DNA of 63,277 bases from contig VCMS01000313.1 in the NCBI GenBank assembly GCA_022539475.1, forward strand, positions 1 to 63,277, read 5' to 3'. The stretch's first letter is position 1. The number at the start of each line of letters is the position of its first letter. Under the pieces are notes generated by a model. The model was not told the origin of the DNA. It did no database searches and saw only the letters and a program-made list of their open reading frames with translations. This document shows positions 29,536 to 39,368 of the stretch, piece after piece. The position numbers and the translations under genes were made by a program. The DNA is from Gracilaria domingensis (Eukaryota > Rhodophyta > Florideophyceae > Gracilariales > Gracilariaceae).

Positions 29536-30627
29536 ATGACATTCGTTCTGCGTCTTACCTGCGCTTCATTTGGGACTTTAGCCCGGCGCGCCTTCAGCTC
29601 GAAACCATTTCAGTCACCACCGGTGGCGCCTTCGCCACGATCATATGAGCTTCCCTGCGCTTCCCAGCCAGCGCGTTTCAAGGTAGCGCCAGACGATTGC
29701 GGCGTGCGGCTCGACCGCTTCATCAAGAGCAGTGCTCCGGGTCTTCCTCCTGGTCTTATTCATCGTCATATCCGTCAATCTCGTGTAAAAGTCAATGGTC
29801 AAACCCAAGTCAATCGTGCCATTCCTGTACATACAGATGATGTGGTTAGCTTCCCTGGTGACGTGAAGCTCGGATTGACTCGACGGAAAAAGCGCCCTCC
29901 TGCTGACGATGTCTCACTTTCAGAAGCAGCATTGGTCAAGCAATGGTTGCTGTACAGAGATGCGCGGGTTGCTGTAATTAACAAACCGCCTGGCTTGCCT
30001 GTTCTTGATAGCCCTAACGAGGAATCGTCGCGGACGCTTGAACAGCTTTTGTGTGGACTGGGTGCAGGGCGTTATTGGCTTGTACATCGCATGCACACGC
30101 AAGTCAGCGGTGCTATTTTAATTGCCAGGGATGTCGGTGCAGTATCATTGCTTTCCGATTACATACGAGCACGAATGGTGACGCGTGTGTATTGGGGACT
30201 TGTCGCCGGTGTACCTCAACATAAGAAGGGAATCGTGGACTTTGAGGTAGGAGGCAAGAAGGCTGTAACAAGATACCGCGTTGTGCAAATGGTCGATAAC
30301 CATTATTCGTGGCTTGAGCTGGAACCTCGCACTGGTCGTGCTAACCAGATTTCGATACACTGCGCGGAGGGGCTTGGTACTCCTCTTGTGGGTGATGTCA
30401 ATTACGACAATGTACATGAATCTCAGCATCCAGTCCAAAGTGGAGCATTGCAATTATGCAGTAGGAGCATAACCTTCCCGCGCCTCACACAAGTCCGCTT
30501 ACCAAAGCGCCAAAAACAAAAAGGCAAAATGCCTAACTTTGTAACAGTTCAAGCCCCCCTTCCTGCTCATATGAAGGATACATGGCGGAGACTCGGAATG
30601 CAGGAACGATTCGCTGATGAGTCTTAG
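29536..30627 (+). CDS. RluA-family pseudouridine synthase-like protein, mitochondrial, catalytic Asp replaced
   Basis: 363 aa from the ATG at 29536. The N-terminus (VLRLTCASFGTLARRAFSS) is a typical mitochondrial presequence: Arg-rich, Ser-rich, no acids. An S4-like RNA-binding domain (about 50-110) precedes the RluA catalytic domain (about 135-345; VAVINKPPGLPV and RTGRANQISIHC are family signatures). Family members isomerise uridine in rRNA, tRNA or mRNA using the Asp of HRLDxxTSG. Here the motif reads HRMHTQVSG, with His187 (CAC, 30094-30096) in the Asp position. It may be an RNA-binding pseudoenzyme. A sequencing error would need a G-to-C substitution, which is less likely than an indel. 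Confidence 0.85.
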   Translation: MTFVLRLTCASFGTLARRAFSSKPFQSPPVAPSPRSYELPCASQPARFKVAPDDCGVRLDRFIKSSAPGLPPGLIHRHIRQSRVKVNGQTQVNRAIPVHTDDVVSFPGDVKLGLTRRKKRPPADDVSLSEAALVKQWLLYRDARVAVINKPPGLPVLDSPNEESSRTLEQLLCGLGAGRYWLVHRMHTQVSGAILIARDVGAVSLLSDYIRARMVTRVYWGLVAGVPQHKKGIVDFEVGGKKAVTRYRVVQMVDNHYSWLELEPRTGRANQISIHCAEGLGTPLVGDVNYDNVHESQHPVQSGALQLCSRSITFPRLTQVRLPKRQKQKGKMPNFVTVQAPLPAHMKDTWRRLGMQERFADES

Positions 30628-31164
30628 TGATTTACATTTACTACTAATGTATGAAAATCCTATACCGCACAATTCCATTGAGTGCTTCGTAATGATAACC
30701 GAGGGAACCAAAGGTCGCTTCAGATTCCGTCTGGCAAAGGGTTTTGTGCCCATTCAAGATGGGCCCTACAAGAAGTATGAAATGTTATTCTGTTTGCGAG
30801 AACATGCGAAGTCGTTATGGTGTACGTGTTCACATCCTGAAGTATTGCGCGGGTAAAGGCAGTACTCCTTCCCAAGCCAAATTTTGTCAAAACACAGCGG
30901 TGAGTCGAATGCTGGAGGCGAGACTGTTCACGGACCCCGCGATATGGATCACATGTATACGATGCGCATAAGACAAGAAGAGCGTCACATGGTCATCCCG
31001 TTTCCCTAATCGACAAATAGCTCTTTCGAAACGCCAGTACCTTGAAGTGTCTTCTGACCGTGCGAGGCGTTTCAATGCGAGTTATCGCACCACTTTCATC
31101 CCTGCAGTTTTTCGACAGACACAAGTCCTGCTCAAGTAGCTAACGCATACTTTCCAACGCATTT
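30628..31164. other. Intergenic between convergent genes
   Basis: Only short frames, nothing recognised. Confidence 0.5.
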
Positions 31165-32586
31165 TTAATCTATATGGTCATGATTTGCCGCAGCGTTCGG
31201 CTCTTCTTGTGGGCGTTCAGGATTTTGAACTATTTGATCAATTCGTGGAAGTGGCTGCGGATTCCATGCCGGTAGCAAAGAGCAAACAAAGCCATAGAGA
31301 AAGGAGTACACAAACGAGAGTACTAGAGCCGGATAACCGTACGGGTTCTGTCGAGCACGTGGAGATCTCGGGGCATCTTCCGACAGACCAGGTTGCTCAG
31401 GTTGTTGGGGAAACAAGTTCTCGATCAATCGTCGCGGATTAGGTAGAGCTGTGTTGATAACTCTACGCAACCATCCAAGATGGCCTGTCTGCCACAGATA
31501 GATACCCATTGCCGCAATGATTAGAGAATACAAACGGCCAGAATTACCCTCGTGGCCAAGCACGTACACAAGAAGGAACAGTTTTGCTATTAGAGCCCAA
31601 TTAATCTCAATCTCGAAGACGAACTGTCTCACGTGGGGCTGGTTTTGGCCGTTAGCTTGGTTCCGCATGCCGTTCTGCACGCCAAGTCTTCCAATATGCA
31701 CATCCAAATGAAAGCCATTAAACCGTCTAGGGTGGCGCGCGTGAGGAGGTTGAGCGTGTGCATTCTGCTGCTGGGCTTCTTGAGCATGCTGCTGCGTCTG
31801 AGTGTGCTGCGCCGCAGCCATATTCATTTGAGGCATATTCTGGACATGAACAGGAGGATGCATGTGCACCATGCCCGGAAACACACCATTCCCATGTGGG
31901 AGCTGATGTGGTACAGCATAAGGCTGCGCTCCCCCGTCAGGAGCATTGCCTGCAGCCGCAGCCGCAGCAATATCAGCCGCATGCATTTGAGCTAACACAC
32001 GAGGATCCGGTTGCGCACCGGGGGCGTTTTGCAGCGTTCGCGCAATTAGCGATTCAACGAGCTGCAAATGTTGCGCGTACACGGCTTCTTGAAGAGGTAG
32101 CGGTACGTGGCCTCCGAGAAAGTGCCCGTTGTACGCAAACTGGGGAAGGTGAGGTGCTTGCGTGCCGGTTGCCGCTCCATCGGTACTAGTAGAGGCAGAT
32201 GTATGGCTCGGATTTGAAGATGAGTTTGTCTGAGTGGTTGGACGATGTTGTTGCGGAGATGATACGACAAGATGAATTGTGTGCGGAGTACCTGGCTGTT
32301 GAAGAGGGGAAAGGAATTCATGAAGCTTCTGGCCGTCTCTCAAAAGCTTTCCGGCGTATATAAGGCGCTGAGCTTGAATAGGGGGTGAACCGGGGTATTT
32401 TGAACACAGCTCGTTCTTGAGCTCAGCGACGGTGGTATTCACAGGGAGGCTGAGAGTAAACGGTAGGGTTCCAGGTCCGTCGGTTGGGTTCTTAATGACA
32501 ACATCAGCTTCGTCACCCGACTTCTTTTGAGAGGGCTGCGCATTCGCTTCGGGTACATCGACAACGGGGGCATCTGAAGAAGACAT
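31165..32586 (-). CDS. Ubiquitin-like-domain ER membrane protein, HERP-like
   Basis: 473 aa from the ATG at 32586. Residues about 29-105 form a ubiquitin-like domain (LPVNTTVAELKNELCSKYPG, QRLIYAGKLLRDGQKLHEFL). A Gln/Ala/His/Pro-rich disordered middle (about 110-300) is followed by hydrophobic segments IAKLFLLVYVLG and YSLIIAAMGIYLW, and a third near LSFVYSFLYGFVCSLL. An N-terminal cytosolic UBL with a C-terminal hairpin in the membrane is the plan of HERP (HERPUD1), which organises the Hrd1 ubiquitin ligase for ER-associated degradation. The role is inferred from architecture; the Gln-rich centre is lineage-specific. Confidence 0.75.
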   Translation of the reverse strand: MSSSDAPVVDVPEANAQPSQKKSGDEADVVIKNPTDGPGTLPFTLSLPVNTTVAELKNELCSKYPGSPPIQAQRLIYAGKLLRDGQKLHEFLSPLQQPGTPHTIHLVVSSPQQHRPTTQTNSSSNPSHTSASTSTDGAATGTQAPHLPQFAYNGHFLGGHVPLPLQEAVYAQHLQLVESLIARTLQNAPGAQPDPRVLAQMHAADIAAAAAAGNAPDGGAQPYAVPHQLPHGNGVFPGMVHMHPPVHVQNMPQMNMAAAQHTQTQQHAQEAQQQNAHAQPPHARHPRRFNGFHLDVHIGRLGVQNGMRNQANGQNQPHVRQFVFEIEINWALIAKLFLLVYVLGHEGNSGRLYSLIIAAMGIYLWQTGHLGWLRRVINTALPNPRRLIENLFPQQPEQPGLSEDAPRSPRARQNPYGYPALVLSFVYSFLYGFVCSLLPAWNPQPLPRIDQIVQNPERPQEEPNAAANHDHID

Positions 32587-33247
32587 TGTGCGCAAGAAGA
32601 TACAAGAAAAGACTTCTCGACTGGTAACGAAATGCGCTGAAGTGGCGCTATCCTTGGCGGGGGCGAAAGGTGTTTCGGAGCTGGAGTTGTAACAACTCCA
32701 TGTTTGATGGACGGTTTATTTCAATTTAATCAGTGGTTCTCTGTTTTTATTCGGAGAGCAATCGTGTTGGGGCGTTGCGATTCGCTCCACCACTCTTTGA
32801 GTTGACTGACATTATACAAGGGTACAGCGATACAGGTTGAAAATACAGTATGAAGCGCAGAGCCCGGGTTCTGAAGGGTCATGTCCTGAGGACATGACTC
32901 TTGTCGATCGCCTCACGTAGCACCAGAAATTCTACGGTGACGTGTTACCAAGGTACCAAGGTACGACCAGCGACAGTGTGTTTGTGTGGTCGTTTGTACA
33001 GCATCCGAAGTTTGGATTCCAAACGTGGAACTTGGGTACCACCTTTGGTACCAAAGCAATCCTTAGAGAAAGGAGTAGGCGAGAAGGCCAGACAGCCACT
33101 GCCTGGAGTGTTCTCTAGAGTGCAGTGAAGGATACAATGTGTAGCTTCTGTTGTCTGCAGCGCATTCATTTCACCAACTCAATTTCGAAGGAACAGCATT
33201 GTGTAACTCGTAAACCATTGCGCGAGTTTCGAGTTTTCTCTTCTATG
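32587..33247. other. Intergenic with hairpin
   Basis: No gene. A perfect 9-bp stem, 3-nt loop hairpin lies at 32878-32898 (GTCATGTCC-TGA-GGACATGAC), and GGTACC-containing words are repeated near 32950-33055. Confidence 0.6.
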
Positions 33248-34813
33248 TTAGTGTTGTTCTACAGAGATATCACTGTTGCCATCTGAGTCTGCTATTGTCG
33301 CGGCAACGTCAGTTAAATTTCCATCATCTGCTCGCCTAATAAGTAGCGCACACATCAAAAATTCACGTTCCTCCCTTCCCAACTCTTTCAATGAACTCAA
33401 GTTGAGACCTTTGCCGTATGGACGAACCCGACTCATCGCACAAAGGCGAATCCACAAACATTGTACATCTGTGAGCTTGATACCATTTCTCTTCTCGCTC
33501 TCTTCTTTTCTTTCTGAATAGAAATGGGCAACATCCCCCAAATTTATCCATCCGTCTCCATCTTGATCTACAACTGAAAACCAGTACCTCAGACCCGGAT
33601 CAGTTGCACTCCCTACTAAGGCGAGATACATCCGAACAAACGAAGCAAAGCTTATTTGCAACTCATCTCTGTATTGCAATTCGCCCTTTCTCCGTCGAGC
33701 ATATCGATCCACCACGGCGTGAAGAGCGCGTTCCGTAAGCGTATCGCGTTCTGCGCAATACCGACGAAGAGTCTGCAGGGAAAGGAATTCCACAGGTCCA
33801 TTTCCCCCTCTTCTCTCTATCTCAAGTTCCCTTACTGCCTTCAAATCTTTGAGCATTCGATTGAGCTTAGCGAGGTGCAAGTTCTGCAGAGACGCAGTAA
33901 AAGAGCGAGAATATTCATATGCTTGGAGCCCTTGGAAGAAGCCCGCTTCTTTCAGAGCGGACTCCCGAAAGGTGACAACATGCCCATCAGGGTGCAGAGC
34001 ATATAATACAACTTCAGTTGCAATTTCCATATTCTTCTCAAACAAGGGAGACCGCCGCCTTGTGAGGAGAATCTCGATCACTCTTTTAACGATCCCCTGC
34101 GATATCGTTCGACAGAATCGAGACTGAGGCTTAGAGAACCCACTCGCCAGTCTGCAGTCACCTGACTCCTTCCAGTAGAGGATATTAAATATTCTGGTAT
34201 CCGGTTGAGCGCCCCAAAGATGTGTGTCATAGAAATCAAGTATGAACTTTTCATCTCCATGCTTTTCCAAGTAGTGATAGAGCTCGGCAGCTTCAAATAC
34301 TGCTCTTGGAACTCCCCAGAGTCTGCGCAATGCGTCCACGTCAAGTCCTCCTGGTCTGTCAATGATTTGCCTCGTAATCCGTCTCTCATTTACGGATAGC
34401 GTATCATCTTTTACCCTCCTCAAGATTCTAACGAGCTTGTCGCGTGCGTCATTAAGCTTCTTCATCTTTTTCATCCTTTCTTCTTCGTCATCACTCTGCA
34501 CTGACTTGTCGGATAGCGAGGAAGAGGTGTCACGAAGATTTTTGGAGTTCACAATTTTGGTCGGACTTCTATCACGGAGTTTGCGTTTCCTGTCGAGACT
34601 CTCCTGTCGTTTCCTTGCTAATACGTCTATTGTAGCATACTGACTCTCTCCCCATATTTGGGACAACAGTGTGCCGTAGACAGAATACCCATATCTCATT
34701 CCCACTCGTCTGACCAGGCTTCCACTGATATGCTTGACGGCGTGAACCAAGGCGCGATTTTCAAAAAGAACAGGCTTCGATGTTGGGGGAGAAGCTCCCC
34801 CCTGAGAATACAT
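33248..34813 (-). CDS. Protein phosphatase 2A regulatory subunit B'' (PPP2R3-like)
   Basis: 521 aa from the ATG at 34813. The first 170 residues are variable, with a Lys/Glu-rich coiled stretch. The core (about 175-490) has the B'' pattern, including AAELYHYLE and an EF-hand near residues 430-445 with a complete calcium loop (DQDGDGWINLGD) preceded by LRYWFSVV. B'' subunits direct PP2A to particular substrates and respond to calcium. A second EF-hand is not obvious. The C-terminus is acidic. No intron. Confidence 0.8.
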   Translation of the reverse strand: MYSQGGASPPTSKPVLFENRALVHAVKHISGSLVRRVGMRYGYSVYGTLLSQIWGESQYATIDVLARKRQESLDRKRKLRDRSPTKIVNSKNLRDTSSSLSDKSVQSDDEEERMKKMKKLNDARDKLVRILRRVKDDTLSVNERRITRQIIDRPGGLDVDALRRLWGVPRAVFEAAELYHYLEKHGDEKFILDFYDTHLWGAQPDTRIFNILYWKESGDCRLASGFSKPQSRFCRTISQGIVKRVIEILLTRRRSPLFEKNMEIATEVVLYALHPDGHVVTFRESALKEAGFFQGLQAYEYSRSFTASLQNLHLAKLNRMLKDLKAVRELEIERRGGNGPVEFLSLQTLRRYCAERDTLTERALHAVVDRYARRRKGELQYRDELQISFASFVRMYLALVGSATDPGLRYWFSVVDQDGDGWINLGDVAHFYSERKEESEKRNGIKLTDVQCLWIRLCAMSRVRPYGKGLNLSSLKELGREEREFLMCALLIRRADDGNLTDVAATIADSDGNSDISVEQH

Positions 34814-36975
34814 GTTTAGCCCGCTGCGGCTAGATGAAAGCCTTCAGGTTGCTGGCAAAGTCGTTTACACGAAGACAACTCTCTTGGGAGAAAAGAAAGA
34901 AGCGCGGCGGTGGGCCCCTCGGAGCGAAAGCTTTTAGACGACAAGTTTGCTCTCCGACAGTTCAGCCAATTCGGAACCTGGAGGTCACTGGCGAGCAAAC
35001 GGATTGCGTTTTCCCTTTACTGAAGACCGCTAGAGTGTGTCGCCAGAAAATCTATGTGATGGAATGATGGACTTGATATACTGTACCGCATCTCTATGAA
35101 GCAGTAAAGCTAACTGAAGGATTCGCGCGGACGCCTTTTGATCCATACAGATAAATTATTCTTTTCGTGGCTAGGACAACTCTTTCGCCCGTGTAAATCG
35201 TATGGTGGTGAATGGCTTCTAGGCTGACGAGTAAGTATTAAACCATTTTTATTGATCGCATCACGTCTTGATGCAGCAGATACATAGAAACGAACGATAA
35301 CCCTATACAGTACCTGTAACGCTATTGCGTGATCATCTTCCTCCCTAGCCTTACACGTAAGTTTCCTTGCTGCAGGTACAGTACTGCTACGCATCATAGC
35401 ATCATCATCACCAGTTTGATTGGTAGCACGTCAGCGACAAACCTCAACGAAAGGGGTGTGTTTTAGACTGCACTTCCCTGGAGTCCAGGGAAAAAAGTTT
35501 CTTATCCAGTCCATGTTTTGTCCCTGTCCGAGGCGTTTTTGGGCAAGGTGTCCCAGGGGTTCATCCCCGTTGGGTTTGTGGGGCGCACACCCGCTGTGGC
35601 CCATCGGGAGCTCGAACCGCGAGGCTTTGACAACCCAAAGGCTCAATAGACAGACAGAGGGTGAAAGAAAACCCACTTCTATCTAACAGACCGGATTTCC
35701 AAGCGAACGAATTTGCTGTGCGGAGAGCGGAGGTCATACTAGCCCAGTTCTACCGGGACATGTCTCAAGTTTACATCCAGTTGATTCTTACGTGAACGGA
35801 AAGATATATAAGTAGGGAACAAACGCTAAGCGGAACTCTGATCACGTATTCTTAAAACGTTCTCTGACGAACACTTCACGACGAGAGACCTAACCCCCAA
35901 AAGCTGGAGGACAGAATCTTAGTCTTACAGAACTAATTAGACAACATCCGGAGTCGATTGTTGGCCTTTCTGCAGAGAGAAAACTTTCTGTAAATCTTTT
36001 ACTCCAACCTAGGAATTAGATGTCGTTGTCCACAATAAAGAAGGGGCTCACTTTATGTAGGCAACATGCAGCTTCTTCTTAGAAGAAAAATAATACGCAG
36101 TTTCGCTTGCCAGGCAGAGACGGTATGCGTTTGGCGTCTGAGAGTACTTCATGATGTTCAGCATTTCATTCTGAGATGTCCAATGAGGACTCTGCTGTCT
36201 TCGTGTATCTAATGCCTTCACAAATCAGTTTGTTAGGAAATGGTCTGGAAGAATGCTGATCTATCTCGAAACGTCTTGCGGTGCAAAGTCTGCGCTATAG
36301 CAATTGGTGTCGGAACCGTCGGGGTACCGACCCGTACAAAGAAGAGAGACTGGAGAAGTACGGGAACTAAGCTGTGATTCCAAATTTTAGTGCGAGGTGC
36401 TTCAAACTAGGAGTTGTACAAAGTGTTGGCTTATAGGAGAGAGAGTTTCTTTGAAGAGCGCTCTGGGTTCACAACTTTCCAGTTTTCAATTTTGTGAACT
36501 GCTGAAACGCCCCAAGGGCTTGTTCTTGTTAAGCTAGTGTGCCCATTAAAGTGAGTGAGGAGTTGTACTGACTACTACCAAAGTACATACCCTATGAGTA
36601 GTAAGGCGGCAGGGTAGTACGGCCCTTTGGGCAACTGTGTGGTTCCTGTGCCACCACAACAAAAGATAGTTGGGTTCTTTGGTTAAGAAGTTAAGACTAC
36701 AAATAATCAGTTATCGTTAGTACGTCAGAGTCATTTGTTACAATGGTACATTGGCCCAATCCACACAAAACGAAAAACTTTTGCTGGAGTGATATTGCAT
36801 TTCCATCCACAAGCTGGTCTCGCTCTCCAAAGTTTCACGATGGAAGAGAGACCTTCCATTCACAGCCATCACATGGCTGATGAGAACATGTGATGCCCCG
36901 GAAGCTACTGAGTTTGACGGTTATCATTAAGATGTGAACAAAATTAGTTGCCTTGGAACAACTCGCAGCAGGAGT
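34814..36975. other. Intergenic, gene-poor, contains dispersed repeat
   Basis: No gene recognised in about 2.1 kb. It includes the largest R1 repeat copy (35928-36565) and a palindrome TTCCCTGG-AGT-CCAGGGAA near 35473-35491. Segments near 35550-35625 resemble Pol III B boxes on both strands but do not fold as a tRNA. Confidence 0.5.
35928..36565. repeat. Dispersed repeat family R1, longest copy
   Basis: The left part (35928-36045) matches copies near 20.4 and 22.3 kb. The right part (about 36430-36565; TCTTTGAAGAGCGCTCTG and GCTAGTGTGCCCATTAAAG) matches 49735-49835. The shorter copies look like internal deletions or fragments of this unit, suggesting a non-autonomous mobile element about 0.6 kb long. 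Confidence 0.55.
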
Positions 36976-39009
36976 CTAATAATCATCGGCGGATATAATA
37001 TTCCTCACGTTGCCAACATGTTTCTTGACTTTGTGCACTTGTTCATGAGCCTTTCTTGATAGCCAAGACTTGTTTTGAGCTCGAGCACTACGTCTTCGCC
37101 ACCTTCGGCCGCTTGTCTCACTTCTCGCCCTCGCTTTTGAGTCCTGGTCCGCACCGCTATACACACTAAAAGACTTGAAACGATCGTTCTCTCCATCGTG
37201 AGACATGACTTTTCTGATGTATGCCATGCTGGCGGCCTCCTCTATTTCCACGTCGAAGGATTTAATGCGGGCTTCCCAGGGAATCGCCTCAACTCCTCCT
37301 TTGCGTTCTGGGATCTGGTCAACCGATCGCCCCACTTTTTTTGTCTGTTTCGTTTCGGTTTTGTACACTTTCTGAATCTCATCCTCTTCGTCCATGACAA
37401 GCGATCTATTCAAATTATGCTCAACTTTGCGCATTTCTTTCCGTGGAGTACTGCGTCCTGTCTCCAACCTCTGATTGTTCGCCTTCTCGGTTGCTTGATT
37501 CGTTCCGCCATATCTTGCGATGAGCTTTGCAACGGATGAAGAAGGCTCCCTAGCTTTGTTGGCTTTGCGAGTCTTGACGGCTGCATTCTCTTTCTCATCT
37601 GGGGACAGTTCGAGGGAGTCGAAAAGATCCCTCAAGTTCATTCTTTCTGGGATATCCCTGTTGCCGGTTCCTCCCTCCAAGGACCTAGAATTCAAATCCA
37701 CGTGTTCTTCCTCCGAGTTGCCCAAACCGGTATCATCGTCCGGACTCTTCGTGACAGAGGAAATTAAAGAACCCTCATCTGCCACGCTCGCATGATCAGC
37801 AGGAGAATTCGGACTGCCAACAGACTTAACAAAACGAGTTCCGTGACGCTTCAAAACCTGGTCAGAGTTATGTCGCGACGTGCCAATAGACGGAGAGGTT
37901 CTACTTAGCGGCGAGATCGAGGTCCGTTCTACGCCCGGTTCGGAAGAAGCGTTGTACGGTTTGCACTTCGAGACAGGAGTGGTGTTGCTTCGCGGCGGAC
38001 TCCTCAGTGATGAAGGACGCATTTGCTCCGTTGGACCGTCTTCGAAAAGAGCTCGCATGGTTGCGAACTTGTGTTGAGTCTCGGGAATAAGGGAAGATCG
38101 CTCCTTTTTGTTATTTGATTTGTCTGCCGTGGGGTCATCTTTGTCATACTTGTTGATCAGCGTAGATATGTTTAGGGGAAGCTCTGTGGGTTTGGATGGT
38201 GAATCTGAATGCGGCTCAAGGATGGGGCGTTGTTCCGGCACATGAATTGCGTGATTTAGTTCGAGTTGACGGCGGGATGGATCAGAGATTGAGCTTTGGG
38301 GCTCCACCGCGACACACTCGTTACTTTGGTCCAGTCTCGACGGCGGGGTTTGCCTGGAAGGCAGGATCTGAGTAGGGACGGTGTCATTGTGATTACCAGC
38401 AGCTAGGCGAAGAGGCTTCGCCTGGGGTTTGAGTTGCGGCTGGGGTTGCGGCTGGGGTTGGGGTTGAAGTTGAGACTGAGGCTGAGGCTGAGGCTGAGGC
38501 TGTTGGTGTTGGTGTTGGTGTGGGACGGGTTGGCGCCTCGAATCACTTTTCTGAGACTGTGGCGACGATGACGAATCGAGGTTGACAACAACGCGTGAGG
38601 ACTGCGGGTTCTGATAACTTATCTTTCGAAACTCCTTGCGAAGCGCGGGGGACAAGATAGACATGCGGCTATGATCAGCACCGTGCAAACGGTTGAGTCT
38701 GAGCGGAACGTTCTGCGACTGCGAAGTCGGAGAGCGAGAAATGAAAGTCTTAAACGCGCGAGGAATGTTCTTAATCAACGGCTTGCGCGCAGTATGCGCT
38801 TGAGAAAGAGAGGGGTGGGAGGCCTGTCGCGCCTGCGTCGGGGGCGTCCTGGATCTGTAGCGGTGAAAGCGCTTCTGACACACGACAATCTTACGCTGCA
38901 GCCGACGATCCATTGGCGAGTTGAGGTCGATGTGCAACTTGGAATCGGAATAGCCCTCCTGAGCGTGGCGAAACTGCGCCTCAAAGTCAAACGACGGCGT
39001 ACGAAGCAT
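36976..39009 (-). CDS. Hypothetical disordered protein with Gln-Pro repeats, 677 aa
   Basis: Not recognised. From the ATG at 39009 (the frame is open further upstream but without ATG). The N-terminal 150 residues are basic with TPPTQAR and SRSPTSQSQN-like motifs. A Q/P dipeptide repeat follows (about residues 165-210, built from QPQPQPQP units with His-Gln before it). The middle is Ser/Pro/Asp/Glu-rich, and the C-terminus is basic (SGRRWRRRSARAQNKSW) and ends HVGNVRNIISADDY. There are many SP and TP sites, so a phosphorylated nuclear or cytoskeletal scaffold is conceivable, but nothing specific supports it. Confidence 0.65.
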   Translation of the reverse strand: MLRTPSFDFEAQFRHAQEGYSDSKLHIDLNSPMDRRLQRKIVVCQKRFHRYRSRTPPTQARQASHPSLSQAHTARKPLIKNIPRAFKTFISRSPTSQSQNVPLRLNRLHGADHSRMSILSPALRKEFRKISYQNPQSSRVVVNLDSSSSPQSQKSDSRRQPVPHQHQHQQPQPQPQPQSQLQPQPQPQPQPQLKPQAKPLRLAAGNHNDTVPTQILPSRQTPPSRLDQSNECVAVEPQSSISDPSRRQLELNHAIHVPEQRPILEPHSDSPSKPTELPLNISTLINKYDKDDPTADKSNNKKERSSLIPETQHKFATMRALFEDGPTEQMRPSSLRSPPRSNTTPVSKCKPYNASSEPGVERTSISPLSRTSPSIGTSRHNSDQVLKRHGTRFVKSVGSPNSPADHASVADEGSLISSVTKSPDDDTGLGNSEEEHVDLNSRSLEGGTGNRDIPERMNLRDLFDSLELSPDEKENAAVKTRKANKAREPSSSVAKLIARYGGTNQATEKANNQRLETGRSTPRKEMRKVEHNLNRSLVMDEEDEIQKVYKTETKQTKKVGRSVDQIPERKGGVEAIPWEARIKSFDVEIEEAASMAYIRKVMSHDGENDRFKSFSVYSGADQDSKARARSETSGRRWRRRSARAQNKSWLSRKAHEQVHKVKKHVGNVRNIISADDY
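38460..38530 (-). repeat. QP/QH-coding microsatellite within the hypothetical gene
   Basis: On the plus strand, runs of GGCTGA, GTTGCGGCTGG and TTGGTG units encode the Gln-Pro and Gln-His repeats. Confidence 0.7.
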
Positions 39010-39368
39010 CGCGAACGACGGGAGCAAGCGGCGAGACGGGACGAAAGCGGGGTGACACGCCGGGAAGAAACAATGAAGCGCGACCAAAGTCGGCGCAGCA
39101 AAGGCCCGTCCGCACGGCCGCGCGCCCGCCGCAGGCGCATTTGGACGGCGACATACAGCGGCGCCGGCGCGCCGCGGGCGGCGCGCCCGCCGCGGACAGA
39201 ACGCTTCTTCGCCGAGTCGGCGCGCGCCATCGCGCGCGGCGCGGCCGCGAGCGCGGACACGGCGCGCTCACCAGTTCGACGGCTTCCCCGCGCGCCGTGG
39301 CTTTCAGCGCGCCCCGCTGTCAGAAGCCGCCACGCGCACACGTGGCGCCGCAGCGAGTGCAGCTTGGT
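39010..39368. promoter_or_regulatory. GC-rich upstream region
   Basis: Strongly GC/CG-rich gap between two same-strand genes, similar in texture to 13521-14254. Probable promoter of the 677-aa protein gene and 3' flank of the Hog gene. No TATA box stands out. Confidence 0.4.

Noticed and set aside
35510..35640. tRNA or tRNA-derived SINE (B-box-like GGTTCATCCCC on plus; GGTTCGAGCTCC on minus)
   Set aside because: No acceptor or T-stem pairing and no consistent A box at the right spacing.
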